DNA of 64,000 nt from the NCBI RefSeq assembly GCF_963678635.1, contig NW_026971562.1, positions 250,001 through 314,000 on the forward strand, given 5' to 3'. Positions 47,481 through 57,789 of this stretch are shown one piece after another; position 1 is the first letter of the stretch; each line of letters starts with the position of its first letter. The position numbers and the translations under genes are program-made. The notes beneath the pieces are model-generated. The model searched no databases. It was not told the DNA's origin and was given only the letters and a program-made list of their open reading frames with translations. This stretch comes from Symsagittifera roscoffensis (lineage: Eukaryota; Xenacoelomorpha; Acoela; Convolutidae).

Positions 47481-49699
47481 CATTTCGATAGTTTTCAATA
47501 AAGCATGATGATGTAACTTTTCTGGATGACTCATACACTCTATGATGAAGGTTTTTTTAAATTTGTTTTTTGATTATAAAGGTTTTTTGTAGTAATATTT
47601 AAGACTCAAAAGTGGATCGTTTCCGAAATAGCAAGATAATACAGCTTTTTCTGGATGACTCATACGTCCTATGAAGAAGTTAAAGAATTTTTTTTTTCAT
47701 TCCAACTGAGATTTTCTTCATAATCAAGTCTCAAAAGTCGATAGTTTGCGATATAGCAAGATGATGTAACTTTTTCTGAATGACTCATACATACTATAAT
47801 GATGTTAAAACTTATTTGTAGGTTGTTTTTTTATTCTGAACATTTTTTGTCTGCATAATTAAGTCTCACAGTTCGATAGTTTCCAAAATTGCATGATAGA
47901 GTAGCTTTTTCTGGGCGACTCATACATCCTATGATGAAGATTAAAGTTTTCTAAAGTTGTTTTTTGATTGAATAGAACTTTTCTTCTTAAATCAAGACTC
48001 AAAAGTCGATAGTTTTCTATAAAGCAAGAAGATATAGCTTCTTCTGGTGACTCATATCTCATGTGATCAAAAACTGTTTTCAGTAGTTTTCTGATTCTGA
48101 ACCAATTTTTGTCTTCATTATCAAGTCTCAAAAGTCGGTACTTTGCGATATAGCAAGATGTTTCAACTTTTTCTGAATGACTCATACATCCTATAATGAA
48201 AATAAAACTTATTATTTGTTGTTTTTTTATTCTGAACATTTTTTGTCTGCAAAATTAAGTCTCACAGTTCGATAGTTTCCAAAATTGCAAGATAGAGTAG
48301 CTTTTTCTGGACGACTCATACATCTTATGGTGAAGATTAAAGTTTTCTAAAGTTGCTTTTTGATTGAAAATACTTTTTCTCCTTAAATCAAGACTCAAAA
48401 GTCGATAGTTTTCAATAAAGCAAGAGGATGTAGCTTTTTCTGGTGACTCATATATCCTGTGACCAAAAATTGTTTTCAGTAGTTTTCTGATTCTGAACAA
48501 TTTTTGACTTCATAATCAAGTCTCAAGAATTGATATATTCAGAGATAGCATGATGATGTAGCTTTTTCTGGATGACTCTAATATCTTATGATAAGGATCT
48601 TCTTTCAGTTTTTCTACGTTCTAATCAACTTGTGTCTTCAAAGTTAAGTCTCACAGTTCAATACTTTCTGAGATTGTATGAAGAAGTAGCCTTTTCTTAT
48701 GACTCATACATCCTATGATGAAGGTTAGTTTTTCTTGAATTTTTTTTTCTAAGTAATTTTGCCAATCAAAGTCCGAGATAGCATGGTGGTATAGATTCTT
48801 CTTGATGACTCATACATCCTATGAAGAAGATTTTTTTTATTTAATAATTTTTTAAAAGCTAAACTGCTTTTGTCTTGTTAACCAAGTCTCAAAAGTCGAT
48901 AATTTCCGAGATTGCATGATAATGTAGCTTTTTCTAGATGACATATACATCCTATGGCAAAAAAAAAAAATGATTTTTGGTCCCAAACTTTTTAAATCGA
49001 ATTCACAATTTGGTACCTCTCAAAAAGCATGATGATATAAATTTTCTTGATGAATCATAAATCCAATGAAAAAGAGTATTTTTTTATTAATTGATTTTTT
49101 TTCTAAACAATTCTGTCTTCATGATCAATTCTCAAAAGTCGATAGTTTTCGAGATACTATGATGATGTAGCTTTTTCTAGATGATTCATACATCCTATGG
49201 CGAATAAGAGGAGTTTTTTAGCTCTTTTGTTATTCTAAACATTCTTAATTGAAACTCACAATTCGATAGTTTTCAAGAAAGCACGATGATATAGCTTTTT
49301 CTGAATGACTCATACATCCTATGATGAGAAAGAGAAAAAAACTTTGAGCTGTTTTGTGATTCTAAACATTTTTGATTAAAATTCACAATTCGACAGTTTC
49401 TGAAAAAGCACGATGATGTAGATTTTTCTGAATGACTCATACATCCTATGGTGAGAAAGTGAAAAACTTTGAGCTGTTTTGTGATTCTAAACATTCTTAA
49501 TTAAAATTCACAATTCGACAGTTTCTGAAAAAGCACGATGATGTAGATTTTTCTGGATGACTCATACATCCTATGATGAACATATATTTTTTTCAGTTGT
49601 TTTTTGATTCCACACAAATTTTGTCTTCATTAACAAAAACTGATAGTTTCCGAGATAGCATGTTGCTGTGGTTTTTTCTAGATGACCCATTCATACTTT

Positions 49700-49990
49700 G
49701 ATAAGAGCAGAGAAAAATGATCAGTTGCTTTCTGATCCAAAGGTTGGGATGCACTTGCAGGTTTCGTGCAGGTATCATCACGTCAAACCGTTCTTCTGCC
49801 AACAAGCCGACAATAGCGTATACGAACGCATAGCCAGGAGAGATTACCTAAATCACTTTGGTCAGTTGCCTCGCGAAACATTGTCGTTTTAGTTTCTCGG
49901 CCTCCAACATGGCGGAGAGAAGTGTCATGATCACCTCTCCAATTAAATCTGAGATTGGATGAGTCCAACTTCTTAATTGAAACTAAAATT
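49700..49990. repeat. GC-richer insert 2 in the 130-bp array
   Basis: Second copy of the insert. The minus-strand frame reads RGDHDTSLRHVGGRETKTTM. The two inserts are about 2.5 kb apart, so they probably mark a higher-order repeat of the array. Confidence 0.7.
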
Positions 49991-50541
49991 TCGGTAGTTT
50001 TCAAAAAAGCATGAAGATGTATGACTATTATGTTGAAGATTTTTTTCTTTTTTATTTGTTTTTTGATCATGAACGTTTTTTGCTGTCAAAACTAAGACTC
50101 AAAGGTAGATAATTTCCGAAATAGCGAGACAATACAATTTTTTCTGGATGACTCATACGTCATATGATGAAGTTTAAAAAAAGGTTTTTTTTTCAGTTGA
50201 TTTTTTTTCATTCCAAACGAGTTTGTCTTCTTAATCAGTCTCAAAAGTCGATAGTTTCCGTGATAGCAAGATGATGTAGCTTTTTCTGGATGACTTATAC
50301 ATCTTATGAAGAAGATTATTTTTTAATTAATGATGTTTTTTTCTAAATTGCTTTTGTCATGTTAATCAAGTCTCCAAGATCGTTAGTTTCCGAGATTGCA
50401 TGATTATGTAGCTTTTTCTAGATGACATAAACATCCAATGGCAAAAAAATGAAATAATTTTTGATCCTGAATCTTCTTAGTTAAACCTAACAAATCGGTA
50501 GCTTTCAAAAAAGCACAATGATACAGCTTTTTCTGGATGTT

Positions 50542-51527
50542 TCATTGCTCCACTTCTTTCGTGGCTAGCTCCTGTTTGACATTTTGTAACGCTGTCCTTG
50601 CCTCCAAACCATAATCTAGGATAATCTTCGAGAGCTTGGTAATGAATGTTTCGAGAGACCTATTCAGAGGTTCAAACATCGAGACATACATCGTTGTGTT
50701 CTGCGAGACCGTAGTCAGATCTGGCACTGACCTGACTTGTGGCACAGTGGGCAACCTTGTCTCCGGGCTAGCATCTGCCTCCGGCGGGACTGGATTCGTC
50801 CAGCCAGGCCTCGAGGTGGCTGCCCTCGGCCACTCCCTATTCCTAGATTCGTAGTTCGTTCTCGAACTTTGCTGGGCCCCGGCATAGCTGCCTGCTCCAT
50901 CTCCATCAATAGCCTGGCGTGAGCGCTCCCTGGGGTTGGAACGCTCCTCCCGAGTGCTCCCATTTAAGATCTCGTCAAGCTTCCGCATCATTAGGTCAGA
51001 TTTGGCATCTAACCTTTTTCCAGGCTAGTCATCATATGAGCCTAGGTATTGTCATGATCGTTCAACAATCGCTCGATCTCTCTTGTCATCCTAGCCTCTC
51101 TTTCCTCTGACTCATTGTTTGACTGTGCCAAGCTTTCCGCCAGGCATTGATCGGTGTTGCGAATCAATTGAGCTTGATTGAATCTCGCCTGCGAATTCGC
51201 GTGCGTCAGCTCATCCCGCAAATTCTCTTGACCCTGGTGAGCTCTCTCCTCGACTCGATCCATTCTCTTGGTCATGTCCCGTCGCAATTCCTCCAAGCCT
51301 GTCATTACGCCAGCAAACATGTCGCTTATATCGCCAGCCGCCCCTAATGTCGGGGTTAGTCCCAGAGAAGATGATGTCAACTGCGGCTGCAGCCTGGTAC
51401 TTGATGACGCTCCGCCTTTTTGTTTGCCCATCGAAGTCATCAATCGGTCGAACATCGAGGATACTCCCAGGGTTATTCCATCAGACATGAGCCTGGTCGG
51501 CGAAGTGGACAACGCCTTCCTGCTCAT
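50542..51527 (-). pseudogene. gag middle frame, fragment M (broken)
   Basis: Frame 51,042-51,527 encodes MSDGITLGVSSMFDRLMTSM and a charged, probably coiled-coil stretch (EELRRDMTKRMDRVEERAHQ) up to an amber codon. One base is then missing in the A-run at about 51,016 compared with the plus copies. Reading resumes at 50,991 as MMRKLDEILNGSTREERSNP. The deletion junction and truncation described for the fragment follow. Gag-like by position and by its equivalence to the plus copies. Confidence 0.6.
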
Positions 51528-52006
51528 GGCGTTCCTCGGGCCAGGCGTGAAGTTCCCCTGAACAATACTTCCTCTCGCGGCTCGACCTCGGAACGCTCCG
51601 AGGCCTCCTCCGTCCTCTCGACTTCCTTCCGTTCGAGGTCCTCGCTTGGCTCAAAGTCGGGCCGAATGAGCGTTCGTTCTCCTTCGTCAAAGGGGTCCAC
51701 AAGCGCCCCGCTCGCCGTTCCGGCCTCGGCGCTTTGCCCTTGATTGCTATCGAAGTTCTTCTCGCTTCTTAATTTCATTCCGCTCACTGAAAGATCAGCT
51801 TGACCCTTCTTCGATTCGCTGTCAGCAAAAATGTCGGAAACGCTGCTAAACGATGATTGACTACGCCTAGTTCTAAACTTTCGCGTGCTCCCCTTGATCA
51901 GCCTGGGAATCTTAGTAGTCAATCCTAGCGAGTCTCTACGCTGCATACTTTGTAATAAATAGTTATGTTCGTACAATTTAATGGCGATGTACACGTACCG
52001 CCGCAA
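51524..52006 (-). pseudogene. gag 5' frame (ORF1), fragment M
   Basis: An open frame of 160 codons, acidic and rich in Ser, Glu and Arg, including MQRRDSLGLTTKIPRLIKGS, SVSDIFADSESKKGQ and DPFDEGERTLIRPDFEPSED. It is the most intact version: the plus copies have TAA in place of the Glu in DPFDE. The TGA stop overlaps the ATG of the next frame as ATGA. It is probably the N-terminal part of Gag or a separate small protein. Confidence 0.6.
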
Positions 52007-52014
52007 ATAAGTTC

Positions 52015-52276
52015 AAGTTAATTTACTTAACGCCGCCTACTTGATTTCGTCAGTATCAAAATTTTCTCTTAGATTATTCGATGATGATTTTAGTGACTCA
52101 GTTGAAATTACACACAGGGCCTGCTCAGTACTAATATAATGCTAACCCAACCCCGCTGTATAGTATAACAGTATCACAAAATTTTCACAAGATGTAGTCA
52201 ATACACAAAACACAATTGATAATCAGATAAGAGCATCATACAGGTGACAGCTACCAATCGTCAGTACTTTCGTCAA
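52015..52276. other. Spacer between the head-to-head fragments
   Basis: 262 bp separate the two inverted 5' ends. The ends share GAACTTATTTGC, G or A, GCGGTACG and onward. No LTR-like TG...CA unit, primer-binding site or gene was recognised. Confidence 0.6.
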
Positions 52277-52344
52277 GAACTTATTTGCAGCGGTACGTGT
52301 ACATCGCCATTAAATTGTACGAATATTACTATTTATTACAAAGT

Positions 52345-53923
52345 ATGCAGCGTAGAGACTCCCTAGGATTGACTACTAAGATTCCCAGGCTGAGCAAGGG
52401 GAGCACGCGAAAGTTTAGAACTAGGCGTAGCTAATCATCGTTTAGCAGCGTTTCCGACATTTTTGCTGACAATGAATCGATTAAGGATCAAGCTGATCTT
52501 TCAGTGAGCGATATGAAATTAAGAAGCGAGAAGAACCTCGATAGCAATCAAGGGCAAAGCGCCGAGGCCGGACCGACGAGCGGGGCGCTTGAGGACCCCT
52601 TTGACTAAGGAGAACGAACGCTCATTCGGCCCGACTTTGAGCCAAGCGAGGACCTCGAACGGGAGGAAGTCGAGAGGACGGAGGAGGCCTTGGAGCGTTC
52701 CGAGGTCGAGCCGCGAAAGGAAGTATTGTTCAGGGGAACTTCACGCCGGGCCTGAGGAACGACATGATCAGGAAGGCGTTATCCACTTCGCCGACCAGGC
52801 CCATGTCTGATGGGATAACTCTGGGAGTATCCTCGATGTTCGACCGATTGATGACTTCGATGGGCAAACAAAAAGGCGGAGCGTCATCAAGTACCAGGCT
52901 GCAGCCGCAGTTGACCTCATCTTCTCTGGGACTAACCCCGACATTAGGGGCGGCTGGCGATATAAGCGACATGCTTCCTGGCGTAATGACAGGCTTGGAG
53001 GAATTGCGACGGGACATGACCAAGAGTATGGATCGAGTCGAGGAGAGAGCTCACCAGAGTCAAGAGAATTTGCGGGATGAGCTGACGCACGCGAAGTCGC
53101 AGGCGAGATTCAATCAAGCTCAATTGATTCGCAACACCGATCAATGCCTGGCGGAAAGCTTGGCACAGGCAAACAATGAGTCAGAGGAAAGAGAGGCTAG
53201 GATGACAAGAGAGATCGAGCGATTGTTGAACGATCATGACAATACCTAGGCTCATACGATGACTAGCCTGGAAAAAATGTTAGATGCCAAATCTGACCTA
53301 ATGATGCGAAAGCTTGACGAGATCTTAAATGGAGCACTCGGGAGGAGCGTTCCAACCCCAGGGAGCACTCACGCCAGGCTAAAGATGGAGATGGAGCAGG
53401 CAGCTATGCCGGTGCCCAGCAAAGTTCGAGAACGAACTACGAATCTAGGAATAGGGAGCGGCCCAGGGCAGCCCCCTCGAGGCCTGTCTGGACGAAACTA
53501 GTCCCGCCGGAGGCAGATGCTAACCCGGTGACAAGGTTGCCCACTGTGCCACAAGTCAGGTCAGTGCCAGATCTGACCACGGTCTCGCAGAACACAACGA
53601 TGTATGTCTCGATGTTTGAACCTCTGAATAGATCTCTCGAAACATTCATTACCAAGCTCTCGAAGTCAACCGAGAGAAGAGAGAGGTCAAGAAGGGCATT
53701 GAAGAAGCCAAAATCATACAAAGAAGAGTCAGACGGTTGCATTAATACTTGGATAGAGGTGATGAAGTTGCACTTTGAAGAAGAGAGTCTCTCCAAGAAA
53801 CAGGAATGTGGTGCACTAACAAGCACCCTGGAGGGTACTGCCCTAAATTGTGTAATGGCGAAAAGAGCCAATGAGAGAGACAGCGCTCGCAAGTATTCGA
53901 CATCCTGCTGAATCGTTTCGCCT
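52345..53923 (+). pseudogene. gag N-terminal half, fragment P1 (broken)
   Basis: The first frame starts MQRRDSLGLTTKIPRLSKGS and is cut by TAA near 52,431 and again at 52,606-52,608. The second frame starts at 52,764 with MIRKALSTSPTRPMSDGITL, overlapping the ORF1 stop as ATGA, and ends at an amber codon (53,247-53,249) before continuing in the same frame as MTSLEKMLDAKSDLMMRKLD. It then shifts near 53,330-53,530 into the frame carrying TVSQNTTMYVSMFEPLNRSL and WIEVMKLHFEEESLSKKQEC. A shift at about 53,888 follows. Gag-like precursor part, non-functional. Confidence 0.65.
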
Positions 53924-54948
53924 CTGGAGTACAAGGGCACCAGGCTATGGTGAAGTTCGAAAAGAGGCGTCAAAGAGATGACGAATCCATAGACAAAGTT
54001 TTGGACGACCTTGAATTGCTTAGGAGGAGAAGCAATCCCGATGAGAGAATATCCGGGCGAAACTTGGCGATGGCTTCGAAGTTCATGGACAGAGTAAAGA
54101 GTGAGGAGTTGAAAACGATGTTAGCCACATACTTCACCCTGTCGCTTGATCAGGTATCCACGCCCGATGAATTGCGTATGAAGTCATTTGAATACTTGCT
54201 CATAAAACCTAGGGCGCAAAACCGTTACAGCAATTAATGCAACTACAGCGGGAAAAGCACTGGCGCGAATTCCAGTTGGTACAAACCTCGCGACGACATG
54301 GATAAGAGGAGGTCATGTGCGAATTGTGGTTCGATGGACCATCATGTTTCCGCGTGTTCTGCTTAAAAACAGAACATGAATTCATAAGGCTACTTTCTCG
54401 ACGACGTCGATGCGACCGACGACGACCACGAAGAGTACGTTAGAGGGCTCATCATGAAGTATGGACCGAGGTGCCTCTTCTGTAATTTGGAGGGATACTT
54501 CAAGTCGGACTGCACACATATTTGGGATGCAGTGGCGGACGCAAAACACCCCCGCCACGAAGAGGCGCTTTCGGGTGTCAAGGCCAGTCGAGCACGTCTG
54601 ATGAACGAACCCGAGTCTTGGAGAAAAGAGACGACACCGAGCACCTTTACAACCAAGAAGGTGATTACCTTGCCTTTGCCTGACAAGGTGGCAGCCTCGA
54701 ACCTGGAGGCAGAGTCGGCCGGCCCACTCAAAGTAGATTATGGTTTGGAGGCAAGGACAGCGTTACAAAATGTCAAACAGGAGCTAGCCACGAAAGAAGT
54801 GGAGCAATGGGTAAGGTCGGAACTGAAAAGCACAGATCTTTGGGAAAAGTTTAAAATTCTGAGTAAAACGACGAAGGAAGAGGACAAACAGGAACCCAGA
54901 AAGCAGGGACTAAAACGTATGACATATCGGGTAGAACTTTCGGCATGA
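53924..54948 (+). pseudogene. gag capsid part and zinc knuckles, fragment P1
   Basis: MVKFEKRRQRDDESIDKVLD and KSEELKTMLATYFTLSLDQV are typical of the helical capsid region of retrotransposon Gag. A TAA follows at about 54,235. A canonical CCHC knuckle, CANCGSMDHHVSAC, lies at 54,316-54,357 in the nucleic-acid-binding position. A second, CLFCNLEGYFKSDC, has Tyr where His is expected. The frame ends at 54,948. This copy keeps the first knuckle that P2 has lost. Confidence 0.7.
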
Positions 54949-54967
54949 TGAAGAAGGGACGAAGAAA

Positions 54968-55790
54968 ATGTCCATTCTCTCAGTCGCAGGACACCAGGTG
55001 GTCAAAAATTTGAGTGAACCATCCGAGATTACACTGGTCCACCTGGACATTTATGCAGACCACCTGAAGGAGAAACATCCCAAGCTGGACTCCAGGGCAG
55101 TGCGAGCGCTGCTCACGACAGGAGGTCCGAGGCTGAGGAGAGTGGACGGACATTACATAGAAGTCCATGGCCCATATCTGATTCTAATGAATGTGGACGG
55201 CATCAATATCTACACAAAAGCTCACGTAACTGATTGCGAGTACTCAGGTTTGCCGGATATATATTGGTCAAGAGGAGCTGAAGGTGCGACGAATCGGACA
55301 CAATCCCATGCTTGAACAGGATGCGTTGCACATAGGTTGCGAAGCCGATCTGACCGCACACGTGCTGGACATGCAAGGCAGACAACTTTCAGTAAAAGGA
55401 TTGCTAGACACGGGAGCAGTGGTCAGCGTCATGCCGGTCAAAAACTGGACCGACATGGGTTTCGACAGATGGGATCTGATACCGACAAGCATCAGTCTGG
55501 CAGCTGCCAATCAGGGAGCAATCTATGCGACTGGACGGACCCCAATCATTTCATTACAGCTTGGAGGAAGACATCTTTGGGTGAGCTTCCTGGTAGTGGA
55601 GAATATGGAGGAATCCGATCAATTCATCCTGAGGAGGGACTTCGTACGCAACTTTGATGTCTCGATCGATCTCAAGGACGGGTTGATTAGGATCAAAGAT
55701 CCTGAGAGAAAGTATGAAAAGAAACCCCATAATAAGATCTTAATTAACCAGGCCAAGGTGCCGATTTTTCTGATCGAAAAGTTAGATTGA
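54968..55790 (+). pseudogene. Retropepsin-like protease region, fragment P1
   Basis: A leading frame (54,968-55,240) shifts by one base into 55,284-55,790. The second frame contains GLLDTGAVVSVMPV, the aspartic protease active-site motif with Asp at 55,407, and a downstream FILRRDFVRNFDVSIDL, typical of the end of the retrotransposon protease domain. It would cut the Gag-Pol polyprotein. The protease core itself is uninterrupted, but it is cut off from an open gag and has no downstream pol here. Confidence 0.75.
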
Positions 55791-56372
55791 AACCTAACCA
55801 AGCAGTAGTAGCGACGTTTAGGATGAGGAACTTGAATGAACTCAGCAATGAAAGACAGGTGTGTCTGGTACCAAATCCAAACAGTTAAAGCTCGGCTATT
55901 TTAGGAAAAAGCTTCACACTCACTCAGAGCGGACTGTGTGTGATTGTGTGCTTGAACACAGAAGCAAGAACAGTGACAATACAGAGGGGAAATAAACTTG
56001 GCTACGCATTGCCTCTGACTTTCAGAGTTTGGAGAACTTGAAAAAGTTTGATCTAACTAAAGGTCCCTTGCATGCGAACCAAGAGTGTATACTGAAGAGA
56101 GTAAAGGAATTGAAATCTTCTAGGAAATTGTTTTCAATGAAGTCGGAAACAGAAGATGGGTTGTCTAGTTGTTCGAATTCTCCCGAGAGACCGACAGAAA
56201 CAGAGTTAGCAGCGAATAAACCGATCCTACTCGAAATAGGACATTTGAAGGGCAAGATATCAGACAAGGAACTAGATTCGCTCAGGGCGGTGCTAAGTCG
56301 GAATGCAGACGTTTTTTCGAAACATAAGGCCGACATAGGTTGATGTAATTTTGTGGAACACGAGATTGAGAT
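55787..56372 (+). pseudogene. Protease-RT linker, fragment P1 (truncated)
   Basis: Matches 59,654-60,181 of P2. It has a stop after PNPNS (55,886), a frame change at about 56,015, then an open part with ILKRVKELKSSRKLFSMKSE up to HKADIG and TGA at 56,341-56,343. It ends at the tandem junction before any RT motif. Confidence 0.65.
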
Positions 56373-56379
56373 GCGGAAT

Positions 56380-57789
56380 GAAATTAAGAAGCGAGAAGAA
56401 CCTCGATAGCAATCAAGGGCAAAGCGCCGAGGCCGGACCGACGAGCGGGGCGCTTGAGGACCCCTTTGACTAAGGAGAACGAACGCTCATTCGGCCCGAC
56501 TTTGAGCCAAGCGAGGACCTCGAACGGGAGGAAGTCGAGAGGACGGAGGAGGCCTTGGAGCGTTCCGAGGTCGAGCCGCGAGAGGAAGTGTTGTTCAGGG
56601 GAACTTCACGCCGGGCCCGAGGAACGACATGATCAGGAAGGCGTTGTCCACTTCGCCGACCAGGCCCATGTCTGATGGGATAACCCTGGGAGTATCCTCG
56701 ATGTTCGACCGATTGATGACTTCGATGGGCAAACAAAAAGGCGGAGCGTCATCAAGTACCAGGCTGCAGCCGCAGTTGACCTCATCTTCTCTGGGACTAA
56801 CCCCGACATTAGGGGCGGCTGGCGATATAAGCGACATGTTTGCTGGCGTAATGACAGGCTTGGAGGATTTGCGACGGGACATGACCAAGAGAATAGATCG
56901 AGTCGAGGAGAGAGCTCACCAGGGTCAAGAGAATTTTCGGGATGAGCTGACGCACGCGAAGTCGCAGGCGAAATTCAATCAGGCTCAATTGATTCGCAAC
57001 AACGATCAATGCCTGGCGGAAAGCTTGGCACAGGCAAACAATGAGTCAGAGGACAGAGAGGCTAGGATGACAAGAGAGATCGAGCGATTGTTGAACGATC
57101 ATGACAATACCTAGGCTCATACGATGACTAGCCTGGAAAAAAGGTTAGATGCCAAATCTGACCTAATGATGCGGAAGCTTCACGAGATCTTAAATGTGAG
57201 CACTCGGGAGGAGCGTTCCAACCCCAGGGAGCGCTCACGCCAGGCTAATGATGGAGATGGAGCAGGCAGCTATGCCGGGGCCCAGCAAAGTTCGAGAACG
57301 AACTACGAATCTAGGAATAGGGAGTGGCCGAGGGCAGCCCCCTCGAGGCCTGGCTGGACGAATCCAGTACCGCCGGAGGCAGATGCTAACCCGGAGACAA
57401 GGTTGCCCACTGTGCCACAAGTCAGGTCAGTGCCAGATCTGACTATGGTCTCGCAGAACACAACGATGTATGTCTCGATGTTTGAACCTCTGAATAGATC
57501 TCTCGAAACATTCATTACCAAGCTCTCGAAGTCAACCGAGAGAAGAGAGAGGTCAAGAAGGGAATTCAGGAAGCCGAAATCATACAAAGAGGAGTCAGAC
57601 GGTTGCATTGATACTTGGATAGAGGTGATGAAGTTGCACTTTGAAGAAGAGAGTCTCTCAAAGAAACAGGAATGTGGCGCACTAACAAGCACCCTGGAGG
57701 GTACTGCCCTAAATTGTGTAATGGCGAAAAGAGCCAATGAGAGAGACGGCACTCGCAAGTATTCGACATCCTGCTGAATCGTTTCGGCT
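56380..57789 (+). pseudogene. gag N-terminal half, fragment P2 (broken)
   Basis: The ORF1 remnant contains the same DPFD-TAA as P1 (near 56,472). ORF2 starts at 56,629 with MIRKALSTSPTRPMSDGITL, again overlapping the upstream stop as ATGA. It meets the conserved amber codon at 57,112-57,114 and continues in frame as MTSLEKRLDAKSDLMMRKLH to 57,777. This includes TVSQNTTMYVSMFEPLNRSL without the frameshift seen in P1. The shift near 57,755 before QVFDILLNRF is shared with P1. Confidence 0.65.

Larger units (their letters stand above)
46490..50540. repeat. Array of ~130-bp repeats with TGACTCA
   Basis: Roughly thirty tandem units of about 125-135 bp. Each has an AAGTCTCAAAAGTCGATAGT part, a TAGCATGATGATGTAGC part, and a CTTTTTCTGGATGACTCATA-CATCC part. 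Two matching ~270-bp blocks of different composition interrupt it (47,210-47,480 and 49,700-49,990). Frames of 60-126 codons on either strand follow the repeat and are not genes. The array ends directly at the retroelement fragment at 50,542. Confidence 0.85.
50542..52014 (-). mobile_element. Ty3/gypsy-type fragment M (minus strand, gag only)
   Basis: Carries the 5' region and gag-like sequence of the family also found at 52,277 and 56,373. It has an internal deletion: at about 50,622 the sequence jumps from FITKLSK to DYGLEARTALQ, which in the plus copies are about 1.06 kb apart. It ends at 50,542 in KEVEQ, where it joins the 130-bp array. Its first gag frame lacks the TAA present in both plus copies. 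Confidence 0.85.
52277..56372 (+). mobile_element. Ty3/gypsy-type fragment P1 (gag to start of pol)
   Basis: Runs from the shared 5' region through gag, zinc knuckles and protease, and breaks off before reverse transcriptase at GAGATTGAGAT. Immediately afterwards a second gag begins, giving a tandem repeat with an offset of about 3,866 bp. Relative to P2 it has about 68 bp more near 56,030-56,090 and lacks 7 bp beside it. Confidence 0.85.

Noticed and set aside
47859-48500. Minus-strand frames of 126 and 81 codons
   Set aside because: The repeated MYESPEKA-type text is the 130-bp satellite in translation; the frames are lost in neighbouring units.
51268-51743. Plus-strand frames of 97-107 codons opposite the minus gag copy
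   Set aside because: They mirror the same shadow frames opposite the plus gag copies. The gag frames have the family-wide conservation.
52015-52276. LTR or primer-binding site between the head-to-head fragments
   Set aside because: No direct-repeat partner, no TG...CA unit and no tRNA-complementary stretch could be recognised.
53437-53973. 178-codon minus-strand frame (also 57,303-57,839)
   Set aside because: Antisense shadow of gag. It is long only because the gag strand avoids certain codons; no domain is seen.
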